Of a stretch of DNA of 64,000 nucleotides, positions 13,569-24,444 are shown piece after piece (position 1 is the first letter of the stretch; each line of letters begins with the position of its first letter). The notes below the pieces were generated by a model. That model saw only the letters and a list, made by a program, of their open reading frames with translations. It ran no database searches and was not told the DNA's origin. A program made the translations under genes and the position numbers. Source of the stretch: Ziziphus jujuba (lineage: Eukaryota; Streptophyta; Magnoliopsida; Rosales; Rhamnaceae); the NCBI RefSeq assembly GCF_031755915.1, contig NC_083388.1:24145501-24209500 (forward strand), read 5' to 3'.

Positions 13569-14084
13569 GGTTTCTTTCAACATTTTCTCATTTCTCAGGA
13601 GAAGTGTAGTCTCTACCTTTTATTCTTTAAAGATTAGTCATGTGAGAGTTGAGAAATCATTCTTTTTACGTCATGTTTGGTAGAAAGAAAAGTATTGAAC
13701 GAAACTGATTTCCGAGAGTCAATTTTTTGAGATTCAATTTTCTGAAAATAAGTTTTCTTGAGATTATTTTTACAATGTTTGGTTAATAATAAGATAATAT
13801 AGGATTTAAAAATAATTAAATAAGTTTGTGCATTAAAATTAACAAATAAATTTATATTAAAAAATAAGTAAAACTAATTTTCCCAGAGAATTTTATAATG
13901 ACATCTATTTGAGAGGATTAACTTTTTATGTTAGTCACATTGTGAAATTTATTTTTAACCAGGCCCCATAAATTCCTCTTTTTAAAAATCATCCGAACAA
14001 AAGAAAATTTTAATTTTCCAAAAAATTTCAAATTTCTACTAATTTTGTAATTACCCAAACACCATGTTAAAGTTATTCCTTCCT

Positions 14085-14330
14085 CCATTGATTAAGCCTC
14101 TATTTTTTCTTTTTTTTTTCCTTTTTGTTCCATATATGGCAAGTAATTACAATTCATCTTTTCTACTCATGAAATGGCAAGGTCTGCCCATTTGTATATA
14201 AAGAATATCCATTGATTAAGCCTATGTTTTTTTTTTTTTTGGGAAATAATTACAATTCGTCTTTTCTATACTCATGAAATGGCAAGGTTTGCCCATTTAT
14301 ATATGAAGAATAAAGGGAATAAGGGAAATT
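14085..14330. repeat. Imperfect tandem duplication, about 120-bp unit
   Basis: The string GATTAAGCCT...AATTACAATTC(A/G)TCTTTTCT...CTCATGAAATGGCAAGG...GCCCATTT appears twice (about 14092 and 14214). A third partial copy of its end (GCCCATTTATATATA, AAAGAATAAA) appears after the hAT-like element near 15107. Confidence 0.7.
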
Positions 14331-14422
14331 TTCATTTACAGTCCTGAGATTTGGGATTAGTTTACAAAAGTATCCCTTAAGTTACTAACAATTTAACTAT
14401 ACTTCTGGCCTTCATTCTCTCC

Positions 14423-15077
14423 TAGAGGTGGTAATTTGGATCATGACACGACGACACGACTCGAAAACGATACGGAATAAATAGATTTGGATTTATTATA
14501 AATGGGTTCGGGTCATAATCAGGTCAACTCGTTTAACACGATTATTAATTGTGTCATTTTCGGATTGACCCGTTTAACTCGAAATTGACCCGTTATGACC
14601 CATTTATTAAACATGTCAATTTCAACCCAACATGATTATATACCTATTACAACCTATTTAAATTTAATTTTAAATCATAATTTTATCCATAATATAATAT
14701 TTAATAACTAAAAAATATTATAAATTAAAAACTTTATAAAAACAATTTTCTATTATTAATTTTTTAAAGACAAAAAATAAATCTTTAACAAAACAAAAAT
14801 AAAAACATAAAAAAATAGGTTAGTTTTCGGGTTAATAGATTAGTTTTCGAGTTAACGGGTCAATTTCAGGTTAACAGGTTAATATGTAAACATGACCCAT
14901 TAAAGTAATCGTGTTAAAACGATCGTATCGTGTTAACCTGTTTATAAACAGATTGGGTTAGTGTTTTAGGTACCTAACATGATTAATAAATGGGTTGTGT
15001 TTGGGTTAGGTATTTTTGACATGATTATTAAACGGGTTGACACGAACATTACCCATGAACACAAATTGCCACGTCTA
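14423..15077. mobile_element. hAT-type non-autonomous element, 655 bp
   Basis: The ends are inverted: TAGAGGTGGTAATTTG at 14423 and, on the other strand at 15077, TAGACGTGGCAATTTG (14 of 16 match). This is the (C/T)AGRGGTGGCAA-like terminus of many plant hAT elements. The flanking 8-mers TTCTCTCC and CTGTCTCC match at 6 of 8 positions, as expected for an old 8-bp TSD. The interior is rich in ACCCGTT/AACGGGT words and has no coding frame. Confidence 0.65.
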
Positions 15078-15194
15078 CTGTCTCCTACGTGGTAGCTAGT
15101 TTGTCTGCCCATTTATATATATAAAGAATAAAAGGAATATTTCATTTACAATACCTAAGATTTGCGATAATTACAAAACTAGGCCTTCACTCTC

Positions 15195-15642
15195 TCTCGT
15201 CCATATTGAGAACCTTGTAACAGGAAAAACTTGAGCCCGACTTCTCACAAGATATATCTTCTGGTGGTATGACAAAGATATATTATTTATCAGTTCTGTT
15301 TATCAGAAAATTATTTCTTTGGGCAATTAAATGAAAACTCCAACAGAGAAGAAGCATTCAGTGCTTCGGTATTCTTTTGATGCAGCTCATCTTTAATTAC
15401 AAGTTTAACAGCGTAAAGCATAGAGTGATTGCTAAATTGTAAGCCCAAGAATCTCGGTTGAATGCTTCTTCACAACACATTTTCAGCCATCCAACAAGCT
15501 TTGTGGTCCTATATATAAAATAAAAGAGTTGCTGGCAGATAAGAGTCCATCTTTGTATAAGGAGACGTTGGTAAAAGACTATATTCACTTGTTCTTACTC
15601 AGCAGGCTCGTTGGATTCTCTGTAATCCAAAAGTTAAAAATG
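15195..15642 (+). pseudogene. Broken dioxygenase copy: inverted exon-1 piece plus exon 3
   Basis: 15290-15642 matches the end of intron 2 and all of exon 3 of the intact dioxygenase at 21534-23280, including TTTTGATGCAG before the exon and the CATAGAGTGATTGCTAAA segment around the iron-binding His. After GTGATTGCTAAA one base is missing, giving an in-frame TAA. Later there is an insertion (TATATATAAAATAAAAGAG vs TATAAAAGAG). Immediately left, 15195-15282 on the minus strand matches part of exon 1 (TTTGTCATACCACCAGAAGA and the following 50 bases). So one dead copy has been rearranged head-to-head. It cannot make an enzyme. Confidence 0.85.
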
Positions 15643-16260
15643 AACGTGAGGGTGATGTTATGGTTCTCTGACCACTATAAAGAAGAAATATGAGAAGAAA
15701 ATAAAAGGTAATTCGTATTACCCTCTAGAAAAAGAATACAAAGTACAAAAACTTCTCTCTCTTAGATTTTCACGTGGAATCTCTCTCTTTTCTGTCAAAC
15801 TCTCTCCTAGAGTTTCCTCACTCTTCTCTCAAACTCTCTATGGAGTCTTAAACTCTCTATGGAGTCTTAAACCCTCCCTTGGAGTTCTTACTTAGTACTC
15901 TCAGCACTCCTATCTTTGGATGAATGATATTGAGATTGATGGGATAAATGCAACTAGAACTAGAGCCTATTTATAAACTCACAAGGTTGGCTGCATGCCT
16001 TAGTTTTTCAACCTGTTCCGACATTCAACACCAACTCTTTGATAATTGCCCACAATTGTTGAGCTACTTTTATGCTGGTAATTACAGCAGCTATTTTCAA
16101 CAATGGTGAGCTGTGGCAGTGCAGCTGGACTTCAAAAGTGAGATTGAGAGTGAGCATGATAATGATTAATATTTAATTGACAATCCATATTAAAAATAAC
16201 TAACATTGATAGCTAAAACAGTATTTAGCACCTACATTGATTTTGTCTATCCTTTCACAT
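15643..16260 (-). mobile_element. Possible copia-like LTR remnant
   Basis: On the minus strand there is a TATA-like GTTTATAAATAGGC near 15975, then a run rich in GAGAGTTT/AAGACTCC words with short tandem copies (15835-15890) and a polyadenylation-like 3' part. This is the layout of a plant copia LTR. I found no clear TG...CA ends with a TSD, no primer site and no pol, so this is weak. Confidence 0.3.
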
Positions 16261-16639
16261 TTACAAATAAAAGGAATAAAACATGCCAATGGTCTCCCAT
16301 TACAATTTAGAGATACATAGTTCCAAAATACTATTACATATATATATATATATATATAAATAGTTTGTTGGAAGTGTGGAAACGAATCCAGTTATAAAAT
16401 ACCATACATGTACTTCATATTATTTTATATGAAACAAGACTTACACTACTGTGCCACATAGTGAGTACATAAATTTAATTACCAGTAGTTATGTATTTAT
16501 TTACAATCACTGATGCAGAGAAGAAGGCCGGGAAGTCATTAAACATATTACAATAAGTAGCAGCTAGCAAGCAACTAGATAGCTTTATTTGGACCAATTT
16601 ATGAACATCATAATTAACAGACGGTGAGGGCTATTACTT

Positions 16640-17010
16640 GTTATTATTCTTCATCTTCCTCTTCTTCTTTCCATCGGACAGTTTTTCTAGCAAGCCTGCC
16701 AAGGGAAAGAACAAGTGTGTTATGGGGACCAAACAACTTTTTAGATTGAGAAACAGTAATAACTGAGACGGAAATTTTTGTTTTGATGTTGCACTTGTAT
16801 AACTTACATGCGAAATTATTCATGGGTAGTCTTGCCTTCAACTGGTTCATGTAAACAAGTTTCGATGTTTACTGCTGTATCACATTTCTTCAGGAGATTA
16901 ATTATCACCAATATTATTCCTAAAGATGTCAAGGTTTTTCTCACTTTAGTCGCATACGCTGCTTTCTTTATACTCGAGATTATCATCCTGCTTTGGAATT
17001 TTAGTTAGTC
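16640..17010 (-). other. Exon-like remnants of unknown gene
   Basis: On the minus strand two short stretches look exonic. One near 16885-16820 reads KCDTAVNIETCLHEP and on to a stop. Another, preceded by the acceptor-like CCCTTGGCAG near 16698, reads LLEKLSDGKKKRKMKNNNK and stops near 16637. They do not join into an open gene that I recognise and may be decayed exons of an unidentified gene. No function is proposed. Confidence 0.25.
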
Positions 17011-17384
17011 AGCAACATGAATTTCAATTATGATCAAAACTATTAATGCTACCACTTTAAAAGGGCCCAGCAGTCATGTTAATGCAAAGATAAACCATAT
17101 GATCCAATGTAAAGGTAGCTGTCAACCATATGATCCAATGCAGTCATGTAAACTTCTGTCAAGGGGGGGTATGCTGAGAGTATCCCTTGCTTCCACCAAA
17201 AGCCAAGCAAGAAATCCCCAGGAAATAAATCCAATCTCCAATTTATGCTTCCCCTTGTATGATCCACTTCCAAGGGAAAGGATTAGGAACTTTTTATTAC
17301 CTAAATCCATGTTGTTCAAGTTTTTTTTCTTTGGACATCTCCCTTATCACCTCACAAATTGCAAACAAAATTTGTATAATATTT

Positions 17385-17447
17385 TGCAAAATTTAAAAAG
17401 AGAAAAAAGTACCTGCCAAAGGTTTATACATGTAGGGTCAAACACTT

Positions 17448-17479
<32 letters not shown>

Positions 17480-18150
17480 CACTTATGCATTTTTCCAATA
17501 AATATTTTCTCATAGATACCTACTATAAAATATACTACTAGAAGATGATCAAAAAACTGAGTCCTCAAATTTTGGCATCGCATTATCAAATAAATAAAAC
17601 CATTATTTTTTGGATAATGACTTAAGTTTAAAGTCCCCCATCCTCCTTGTTTATTTCTTTTAAAAAAAAAAAGAAAAAAAAAAAAAAGCCCTCGAACTTT
17701 GCATCCATGCAAAAACAGAGGAAGTAAAGATGGCTATAATTCTGGCGTAAGAAAACAGAGCTAGCCCTATATTACTTGCAATGCAAGCCACTAATTTCTG
17801 TTTATATAGGCTTACAATTAGAGGACAATATGTAGCTGCTAATATAAATATATTGCAAAATTTAAAAAGAGAAAAAAGTACCTGCCAAAGGTTCATACAT
17901 GTAGGGTCAAATATGTAAAACCATTATTTTTTTCTGATAATGAGTTAAGTTTAAATTCCCCCATCCTCGTTATTTATTTATTAAAAAAAAAAAATCCAAC
18001 TTTGCATCGATGCAAAAACAGAGGAAGTAAAGGTGGCAGTAATTCTGGTGTAAGAAAACAGAGCTAGCCATATGTTACTTGCAATGCAAGCCACTAATTT
18101 CTGTTTATAGAGGCTTATTAGAGGAAAAAATATGGCTGGTAATATAAATA
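17385..18150. repeat. Direct duplication, about 450-bp unit
   Basis: The sequence from GCAAAATTTAAAAAGAGAAA through AAAACAGAGGAAGTAAAG, AGAAAACAGAGCTAGCC and TTGCAATGCAAGCCACTAAT (17385-17850) recurs at 17855-18150 with small indels and a shorter AT tract. Non-coding. The minus-strand frames here are low-complexity artefacts. Confidence 0.8.
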
Positions 18151-18284
18151 TGCCTACCTGCTCATATTCTATATGGAAATTTAATCCCTGGTTTGGTAGA
18201 AGGGAGTGAAGAGGAAAAAGGAAAAGTGAGGGATCTAAACTGGAAAGTTAGGTGTCCTTGAGTAATGTATTGGATTTTTTTTTT

Positions 18285-18560
18285 TTTTGGCCATTTTTCT
18301 ATTTAATTATGTGTAATTTATTTGTCTCAAATATTTGTTCGTATTAGCTAGTAGTAGTTTGAGTTTGTTAGACATCTTAAATAACTATAAATTTAATAGA
18401 GAAAAAAATAAAAAAGACAACACAAATTTGAAATTATGTTCAATTTCATGTTTTTTTTTTTTATTTAAATGTCTAACAAACTCTAACTCCTATTAACTAA
18501 CAATAATAAACATTTAAAGTAAACAAATTACACATGATTAGGTTAGACGTTACCAAATAT
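18285..18560. repeat. Fold-back (MITE-like) inverted repeat
   Basis: Left arm (CTATTTAATTATGTGTAATTTATTTG ... TTTGTTAGACATCTT, 18297-18378) is the imperfect reverse complement of the right arm (AAATGTCTAACAAACTC ... AAATTACACATGATTAGG, 18466-18545). A related fold-back occurs at about 18700-18870. No TSD was resolved. Confidence 0.55.
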
Positions 18561-18869
18561 ATGGCACCTTGGCTTTGGCTATTAATATCAATATTATTTA
18601 CTAAGGAGACGAATTGTTAGGAGAACAACAAACTTAGATCAGTTCTTATTTTATTATTTATTTTTATATAATTTTCTTACTTTAATTTTATTTTATTATT
18701 TTTTTTTTTTGGGTGCTAATTAGAGTTTATTATACATTTCAATGAACTAAAAATTTAGGGGAAAAAGAAAAAAGAAAAACACACACATACACAATTTGAT
18801 AACTGAGATGCCAAACTACAACTAATTAACACTAATAAACATTTAAAGTAATCAAGCTAAACAAAACTA

Positions 18870-19264
18870 GATAAAAAAATAAAAATAAAAAAGCAAGGCA
18901 TTACCAAAGGACATTTTAAATTACCATATGACATTTAAATTTTACTGATACTCCATAATCAATGTTAATAAATATTATTTTTCAAAAAGAATATTTCAAA
19001 TCTCACTGCCAAATATGATATAGTGATGTAATAAATATTAAAAGTCTAAATTATACAATTTGTTAAAAACCAAAAAAAAAAAAAAAAATCTAGATCGATC
19101 TTCAACTTCATTAAATTTTCACATAAATCTTCTTCAATTCGTTAGACTCGGCATATGTTTTTGTTTGTTGAACTTTTCTTTATTTTTTTTTTTTTTTTTT
19201 TTTTTAATGTCTGCTGGGACGCACCATATGATGGTTGTGAATATATTATGATCATATGTCTCAT
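18870..19264. other. Non-genic spacer
   Basis: AT-rich sequence with poly-A (about 19071) and poly-T (about 19184-19205) tracts. No gene seen. Confidence 0.6.
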
Positions 19265-19655
19265 GGTTAAGCATTAGTATGAGGCTTGAACTGCCGTGAT
19301 CCAGGCTTACTAGAAAAATTAAGCAGTGCTAGAGACCTCATGGGGACATGTGCAAATCTTGAAGCATCTTTAATTATTGCCTTATCCAACAATTCAGCTT
19401 GAATTATTATATGTGGCGGTTTGAACATGGCTGATTTTATGTTACAAAAGATTATCAATATTATTATATTTTGTAATTTATTTTATAATTAGTATTATTT
19501 TTTAAAGCTTATTTGCATTTGGCCTTGATACCATTGTTATTATTCTGTTCTGTTAAAATGGAGATTTGTCAAGTCTAAGCAGAGTGCTTGAATAAACTGC
19601 TAAGTTAGAGAAATGGACTTAAATCTTCAATATGTTACAGGAATATGAGAGACTC
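19265..19655 (+). pseudogene. 5' fragment of a dioxygenase copy (promoter plus start codon)
   Basis: Aligns to 21250-21560, the upstream region and first codons of the intact gene. Shared words are CTTTAATTATTGCCTTA-CCAA, TCAGCTTGAATT, TTGGCCTTGATACC and TTTGTCAAGTCTAAGCAGAG. The start codon is kept at 19613-19615 (MDLNLQ vs MDQNLQ), but after about ten codons the frame ends at TGA and homology stops. Everything downstream is lost. It shows that the duplicated unit included the promoter. Confidence 0.8.
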
Positions 19656-21533
19656 TAACATAATATTTTTGTTTGTTTGACTTTTCATAATTTTTTTAGT
19701 TCTTTGATTAGATGAATTTTGTCTCATTTACATTACAGCCGACCAGCTAAATTATATGTGACAGAACAACTGTAAGTAAACCATTAGAACTCAAGACAGA
19801 TGCAACATTCATCCTAAAAGGGATATATAATATAATTAATGATGTCCCACTGAACATTTATAATATAATTAATTTGACAAATTTTTCATATGAAGCCCAT
19901 CGTAATCCTTGCCTCGATCGCTAACCAATACCATACAGATAAATTTCATTATTAGATGCCCAAAAAGGATTTAAATTGGAAATGAGTCATACCCCAAAAT
20001 CTTAAATCTGTAGCCTCAAAGTAAAGAACAAAAAAAAAAAGTCAGTAATCATCCTAGCTTCCCACATTTCAAGCATTATATGAAGTTGGAAATGAGTCAT
20101 ACCCCAGAATTTGTAACACCCCCAACAGGAGAGAAAAGTCTGATGCCTAGCTTGATAAGAAGTAGACCCAAATTATACACATAATATTCATATTAATTAT
20201 GAAGTTGAAGAAATCATTAAACTAGATTAGTAACATTTGAAAATGTCTCTAAAAATTATTATTGACACTTTGAAATATCAATGACTTGTAATTATTGATT
20301 AAATTATAAAAAATTAAAAATGTCAAAGAAATTCAGTGACACTGGAATTTCTAACTATACTTATAGGGACACTAAAAAATATTAATGACAATAACTGAAA
20401 TCACTTATTACTTACAGAATGGCATTTTTCCTTCGCTGGAGACAATAAAACAACTTTTATCAAATTGCCTTACTTTTCTACAATGACTCAGACATAATTC
20501 ATACTTTTTATCACCTTCGTAAAGGACAATCTGACAAAGCGCTATTCACCAAAAATCTGACAAAGTAAGCATAAGCAACTCTTCGTATAATTTTCAACAT
20601 ATTCACCTGAAATTGAAAAGAAGAAAATAATTAAAAATTAATAATAATAATAATAACATTTTATAGTTTTAGGGAAAAGCGGCAACCAAATGGTGAAGAA
20701 AGCATTCATAAAAAAAATAAAAAAAGAAGGTGAAGAAAGCAATTATTCACCCAAAAAGAAAAATGGTGAAGAAAGCATTTGATTGGCTGCTTCATATCCA
20801 AGCAAGTTTGCAATTGGCTGAATGGTCATGTATCATAAAGGAAGCATTAGGTTCCTCAACCTCTAAGCTTTAAATGTCCTATATCGTCTAGGATAACCAA
20901 CCTTACAAGGCTTACAATTAGTTAATATCACTTGCTCTCTGTAATTGCGAAAGCCCATAAGCAGATCCCAGAGCAATAGAAATCAACTTATACCAGTTGC
21001 ATTTCCTCCTCTTTGGCTCCGTTTCTAATTACATCAAATTGCTTGTTTCAATATTTTGCCCACTCTTTGATTCAACTAGCTTCCCCACATACCCCAACAT
21101 AATATACATATATATTATCTTATCGTAGTCATTGCTTCCTACAGTTGAAATCTCTCCATGCATTAATTATCTGAAAGTGGCTGCAAAAAGAACGGTAAGT
21201 AATTTTAAACTTTTTTCCTTTTTAGAGGGAGAGAAAGTCTAACGCTTAATTGAAACTAAGCACCAGAGTAGGGAACTCGTGGGACTTAAACAAATCTTGA
21301 GCATCTTTTATTATTGCCTTAACCAATGAGTCAGCTTGAATTTTTTAGTGGGGAAAACATGCCAGGTTTTATCTTATCAAAAATCGATCTATAAAATTAT
21401 ATTGGGTATACTTTTATATTTTTAAAGCTTTTGAGTGTTTGGTCTTGATATTACCATAGTCCTTCTATTCTGTTCAACTAGAAATTTGTCAGGTCTAAGC
21501 AGAGTTCTCGAATGAACAGTTAAACAAAAAGAA
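19656..21533. other. Upstream region of the dioxygenase gene
   Basis: No coding frame. 19970-20120 contains two copies of a short block (TGGAAATGAGTCATACCCC). Near the gene, AAAAGAACGGTAAGTAATTT at 21187-21206 looks like a splice donor and TTTGTCAGGTCTAAG at 21486-21500 like an acceptor, so a 5'-UTR intron is possible. That is inference. CATATATATTATC near 21108 is a candidate TATA box. Confidence 0.4.
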
Positions 21534-23280
21534 ATGGACCAGAATCTTCAACCAGTATCAGAAAATGGAAAGGAAAATGAGAGAGCAAAAGCGCTCAAGG
21601 CCTTCGATGATACAAAAGCTGGTGTAAAAGGACTTGTTGATGCTGGACTAGTAACAGTCCCTCAGATCTTTGTCATACCACCAGAAGATATATCTTCTGA
21701 GATGTTAGGCTCTGGCTTCCCCTCCTTCAAGGTTCCCATTATAGACCTCAAAGGCATGCAAAGTACTGATACTCTGCAGCATCACCAAATTGCCAAGGAA
21801 GTAATAAATGCAGGTGAGACATGGGGTTTCTTCCAGATCGTGAACCATGGAATACCGCAAGAAATAATGGACCAGATGATTGAAGGCATCAAGAGGTTCA
21901 ATGAGCAACCAAATGAAGTGAAGATGGAGTTCTATTCGCGTGATAAGATGAAAAAGGTGCGGTTCAATAGCAACTTTGATCTTTATAAGGCAAGATCTGC
22001 AAATTGGAGGGACACTTTGTCCTCTACCATGGCTCCCAATCCACCACCCTCTGAAGAATATCCAGCAGCATGCAGGTACACATCCAATTTTAGAAGCATT
22101 ACATGGTTAGATAAAGCCATAACTTTAGGAAAATTTAGGAAAATACATATTAAATAGACTCCATTTTTTATAAATACTCTGAAAAAAGCATTGTTAGATT
22201 CTATCTTTCTGTAGAATTTTGGTAGAAGCAAGTACTCTAGTAGAAATGTAGAGATCAGAACATCTATGAAATTACCGCACAGGAGATTTTTTTAGGCTGC
22301 AAGGCACTTGAGAGGGAGAGAACCTAAAAAACAAAAACAAAAAAGCACACCTGAAGGTGCAGTGATGACACAAGTTTTCACAGTAAGGCAAGAAAACATG
22401 CTGTCAAAATTGAGAATCATATATAATCTTATTCTTGAGATTTTTGACAAAATTTCGCTCGTCAATAAATGGTGTTTCTCAGCTGATCTGCCTAAATTTA
22501 AGCTGAATTATATGTTTAATCATCTCTATCCACTTCACATGCACCTGCTTGTTCTCATGCCCTCGAGTTGCAGGTATACAATGTTGCAGTACTCTGAGCA
22601 TATTAAGAAGTTGGGACAAGTTCTATTTCAGTTGATATCAATGGGACTTGGACTTCCTTCTCATTTCCTGGAAGATATGGAATGTAATAAAGGACATACT
22701 TTTTTCTGCCACTACTATCCACCATGCCCTGAACCAGAGAGGAGTATAGGACATGGCAAGCACAGTGATGCAGACTTTCTTACAGTACTTCTACAAGATC
22801 ACATTGGTGGTCTTCAAGCTCTCCACCAAAATCATTGGGTTGATATCCCTCCATTGAGAGGAGCTCTATTGGTTAATATTGGAGACTTCTTACAGGTAAG
22901 AGCTGCAAATATTTCACCATCTTTTGGAAATTATTCATTGTATCTGTCAAAAAATTATTCCTTTGGCCAATTAAATGAAAATTCCAACAAAGAGAAGCAT
23001 TGAGTGCTTTGGTATTCTTTTGATGCAGCTCATCTCCAATGACAAGCTTAAAAGCGTTCAGCATAGAGTGATTGCTAAATGCATAGGCCCAAGAATCTCA
23101 GTTGCATGCTTCTTCTCAACACATTTACAGGAATCAAATAAGTTCGTTGGTCCTATAAAAGAGTTGCTGACAGATGAAAATCCACCTTTGTACAAGGAAA
23201 CCTTGGTAAAGGACTACATTGACTCATTGATCGCGGCAGGACTAGCTGAATTCTCCGCACTCGAACCATTAAGGTTGTGA
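21534..23280 (+). CDS. 2-oxoglutarate/Fe(II) dioxygenase, ACC-oxidase-homolog type
   Basis: Three exons: 21534-22075, 22574-22895 and 23029-23280. Introns of 498 and 133 bp have GT...AG ends (CAG|GTACAC...TTGCAG, ACAG|GTAAGA...GATGCAG). Phases agree and give 371 residues, normal for the family. The N-terminal DIOX_N domain spans about residues 60-170. The catalytic 2OG-Fe(II) domain spans about 220-320, with the iron triad His244-x-Asp246 (HSD) and His300 and the 2-oxoglutarate-binding Arg310-x-Ser312 (RIS). The early block FDDTKAGVKGLVDAG and the NFDLYKA...NWRDTL block are typical of the plant '1-aminocyclopropane-1-carboxylate oxidase homolog' clade (tomato E8, Arabidopsis GSL-OH relatives), which oxidises specialised metabolites in the cytosol. 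The substrate cannot be read from sequence. True ethylene-forming ACC oxidase is unlikely because it lacks this N-terminal block. Two dead copies lie upstream. Confidence 0.92.
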
Positions 23281-24444
23281 CAACTCTGTTTACCCCATTT
23301 CAGCATCCAAAATATGTAAAGCATCCTTTTGTAACTCGGACATGAAAAAGGTACAATAACAAATAATAAATAAATAAAACCTACAATAAGTACATAAACT
23401 ACAAAGGGAATCAGTTAGTAAATAGCTAAATGCATATTAATGATAAACCTCATGGTTTAATGAGACCCTCTATGAATTCCCTTTGGTATGTTTTGCCATT
23501 TCGTGTCTTTTATTTAAAATCTACACGCTGTATATAAGATGCTACTTTGCTATGTTTTGCTATTTCGTATCTTTTATTTAAAATCTACACGCTGTATATA
23601 AGATGCTGCTAAATTTACTCTTCAAAGTCTATTTCCCCTATGTCCAAACAAAACAAAAATAAAAACTCTCTTTCCCTGCTTTACTCAAGCATTTGTGCAG
23701 AGAGCACTTATAAAAACTGGAAGGGTGAAAGAGAAAACATATATCGCTCAAGAAAACATGACATATTGTCCCAGAGAGAGAGGAGAGAGTAAAAAAAAAA
23801 ATTGTATAATAGACAGTATCACTATTACCCTATAACAGTGACATCACAAAAGAAACATGTCATAAAATAGTTATAAAAAAAAATGGAATCATGTGTTAAG
23901 AGGATAAATTTTTATAACGAAATTTAACCAATTTCTATCTATTGCCAAGCTTTAGAACTTATAATATTTCAATATCCACTGACAAGGAAAGGAACAACAA
24001 AGATGGAAGGAACGTAATAATAAAAACCAAGAAAACAGTTAAAAGGAGCTAGAATGGAGAACCAAAGACAAGTCTGTCAAAGCAATTAAGTACCAAATAT
24101 CAGAACGTATTCATTTGATTTCTAAATTAATTGAAATAACATGAACTTCCCGCAGAAATTTTAAGACATCACACAAACAACATCCGTTAGTTTTGGACAG
24201 ATTCAAGAAAGCTCAATAACGAACACAAAGTGCACGTATAAATCATTTTATATGGTGCTGGATACAAATTACATAAAGAAAAAAAGGGCTAAATCCTCCT
24301 TAAAAAAATAAAATAAAATAAAATAAGAAAGGGAAAAAAATATGAAGCTCAGCTCCATGAGCATCAAGTTTCCACTTTTATTGAACATTCTACATAACTT
24401 GTATTAATGTCCCATTATAACAAATATTTCACTCTCTTATTTGT
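23281..24444. other. Intergenic region between convergent genes
   Basis: Holds the 3' regions of the dioxygenase (plus) and RAF1 (minus). A 60-bp tandem duplication at about 23488-23608 repeats TTTATTTAAAATCTACACGC. Otherwise AT-rich with no gene. Confidence 0.6.

Noticed and set aside
17030..17452. 140-residue frame
   Set aside because: Low-complexity, overlaps opposite-strand frames, no start context, no splice structure or family resemblance.
22308..23003. Single long frame including dioxygenase exon 2
   Set aside because: It reads through parts of both introns; the spliced model is clearly better.
21534..23280. True ACC oxidase (ethylene-forming)
   Set aside because: The N-terminal FDDTKAGVKGLVDAG block and overall length place it with ACC-oxidase homologs of unknown substrate.
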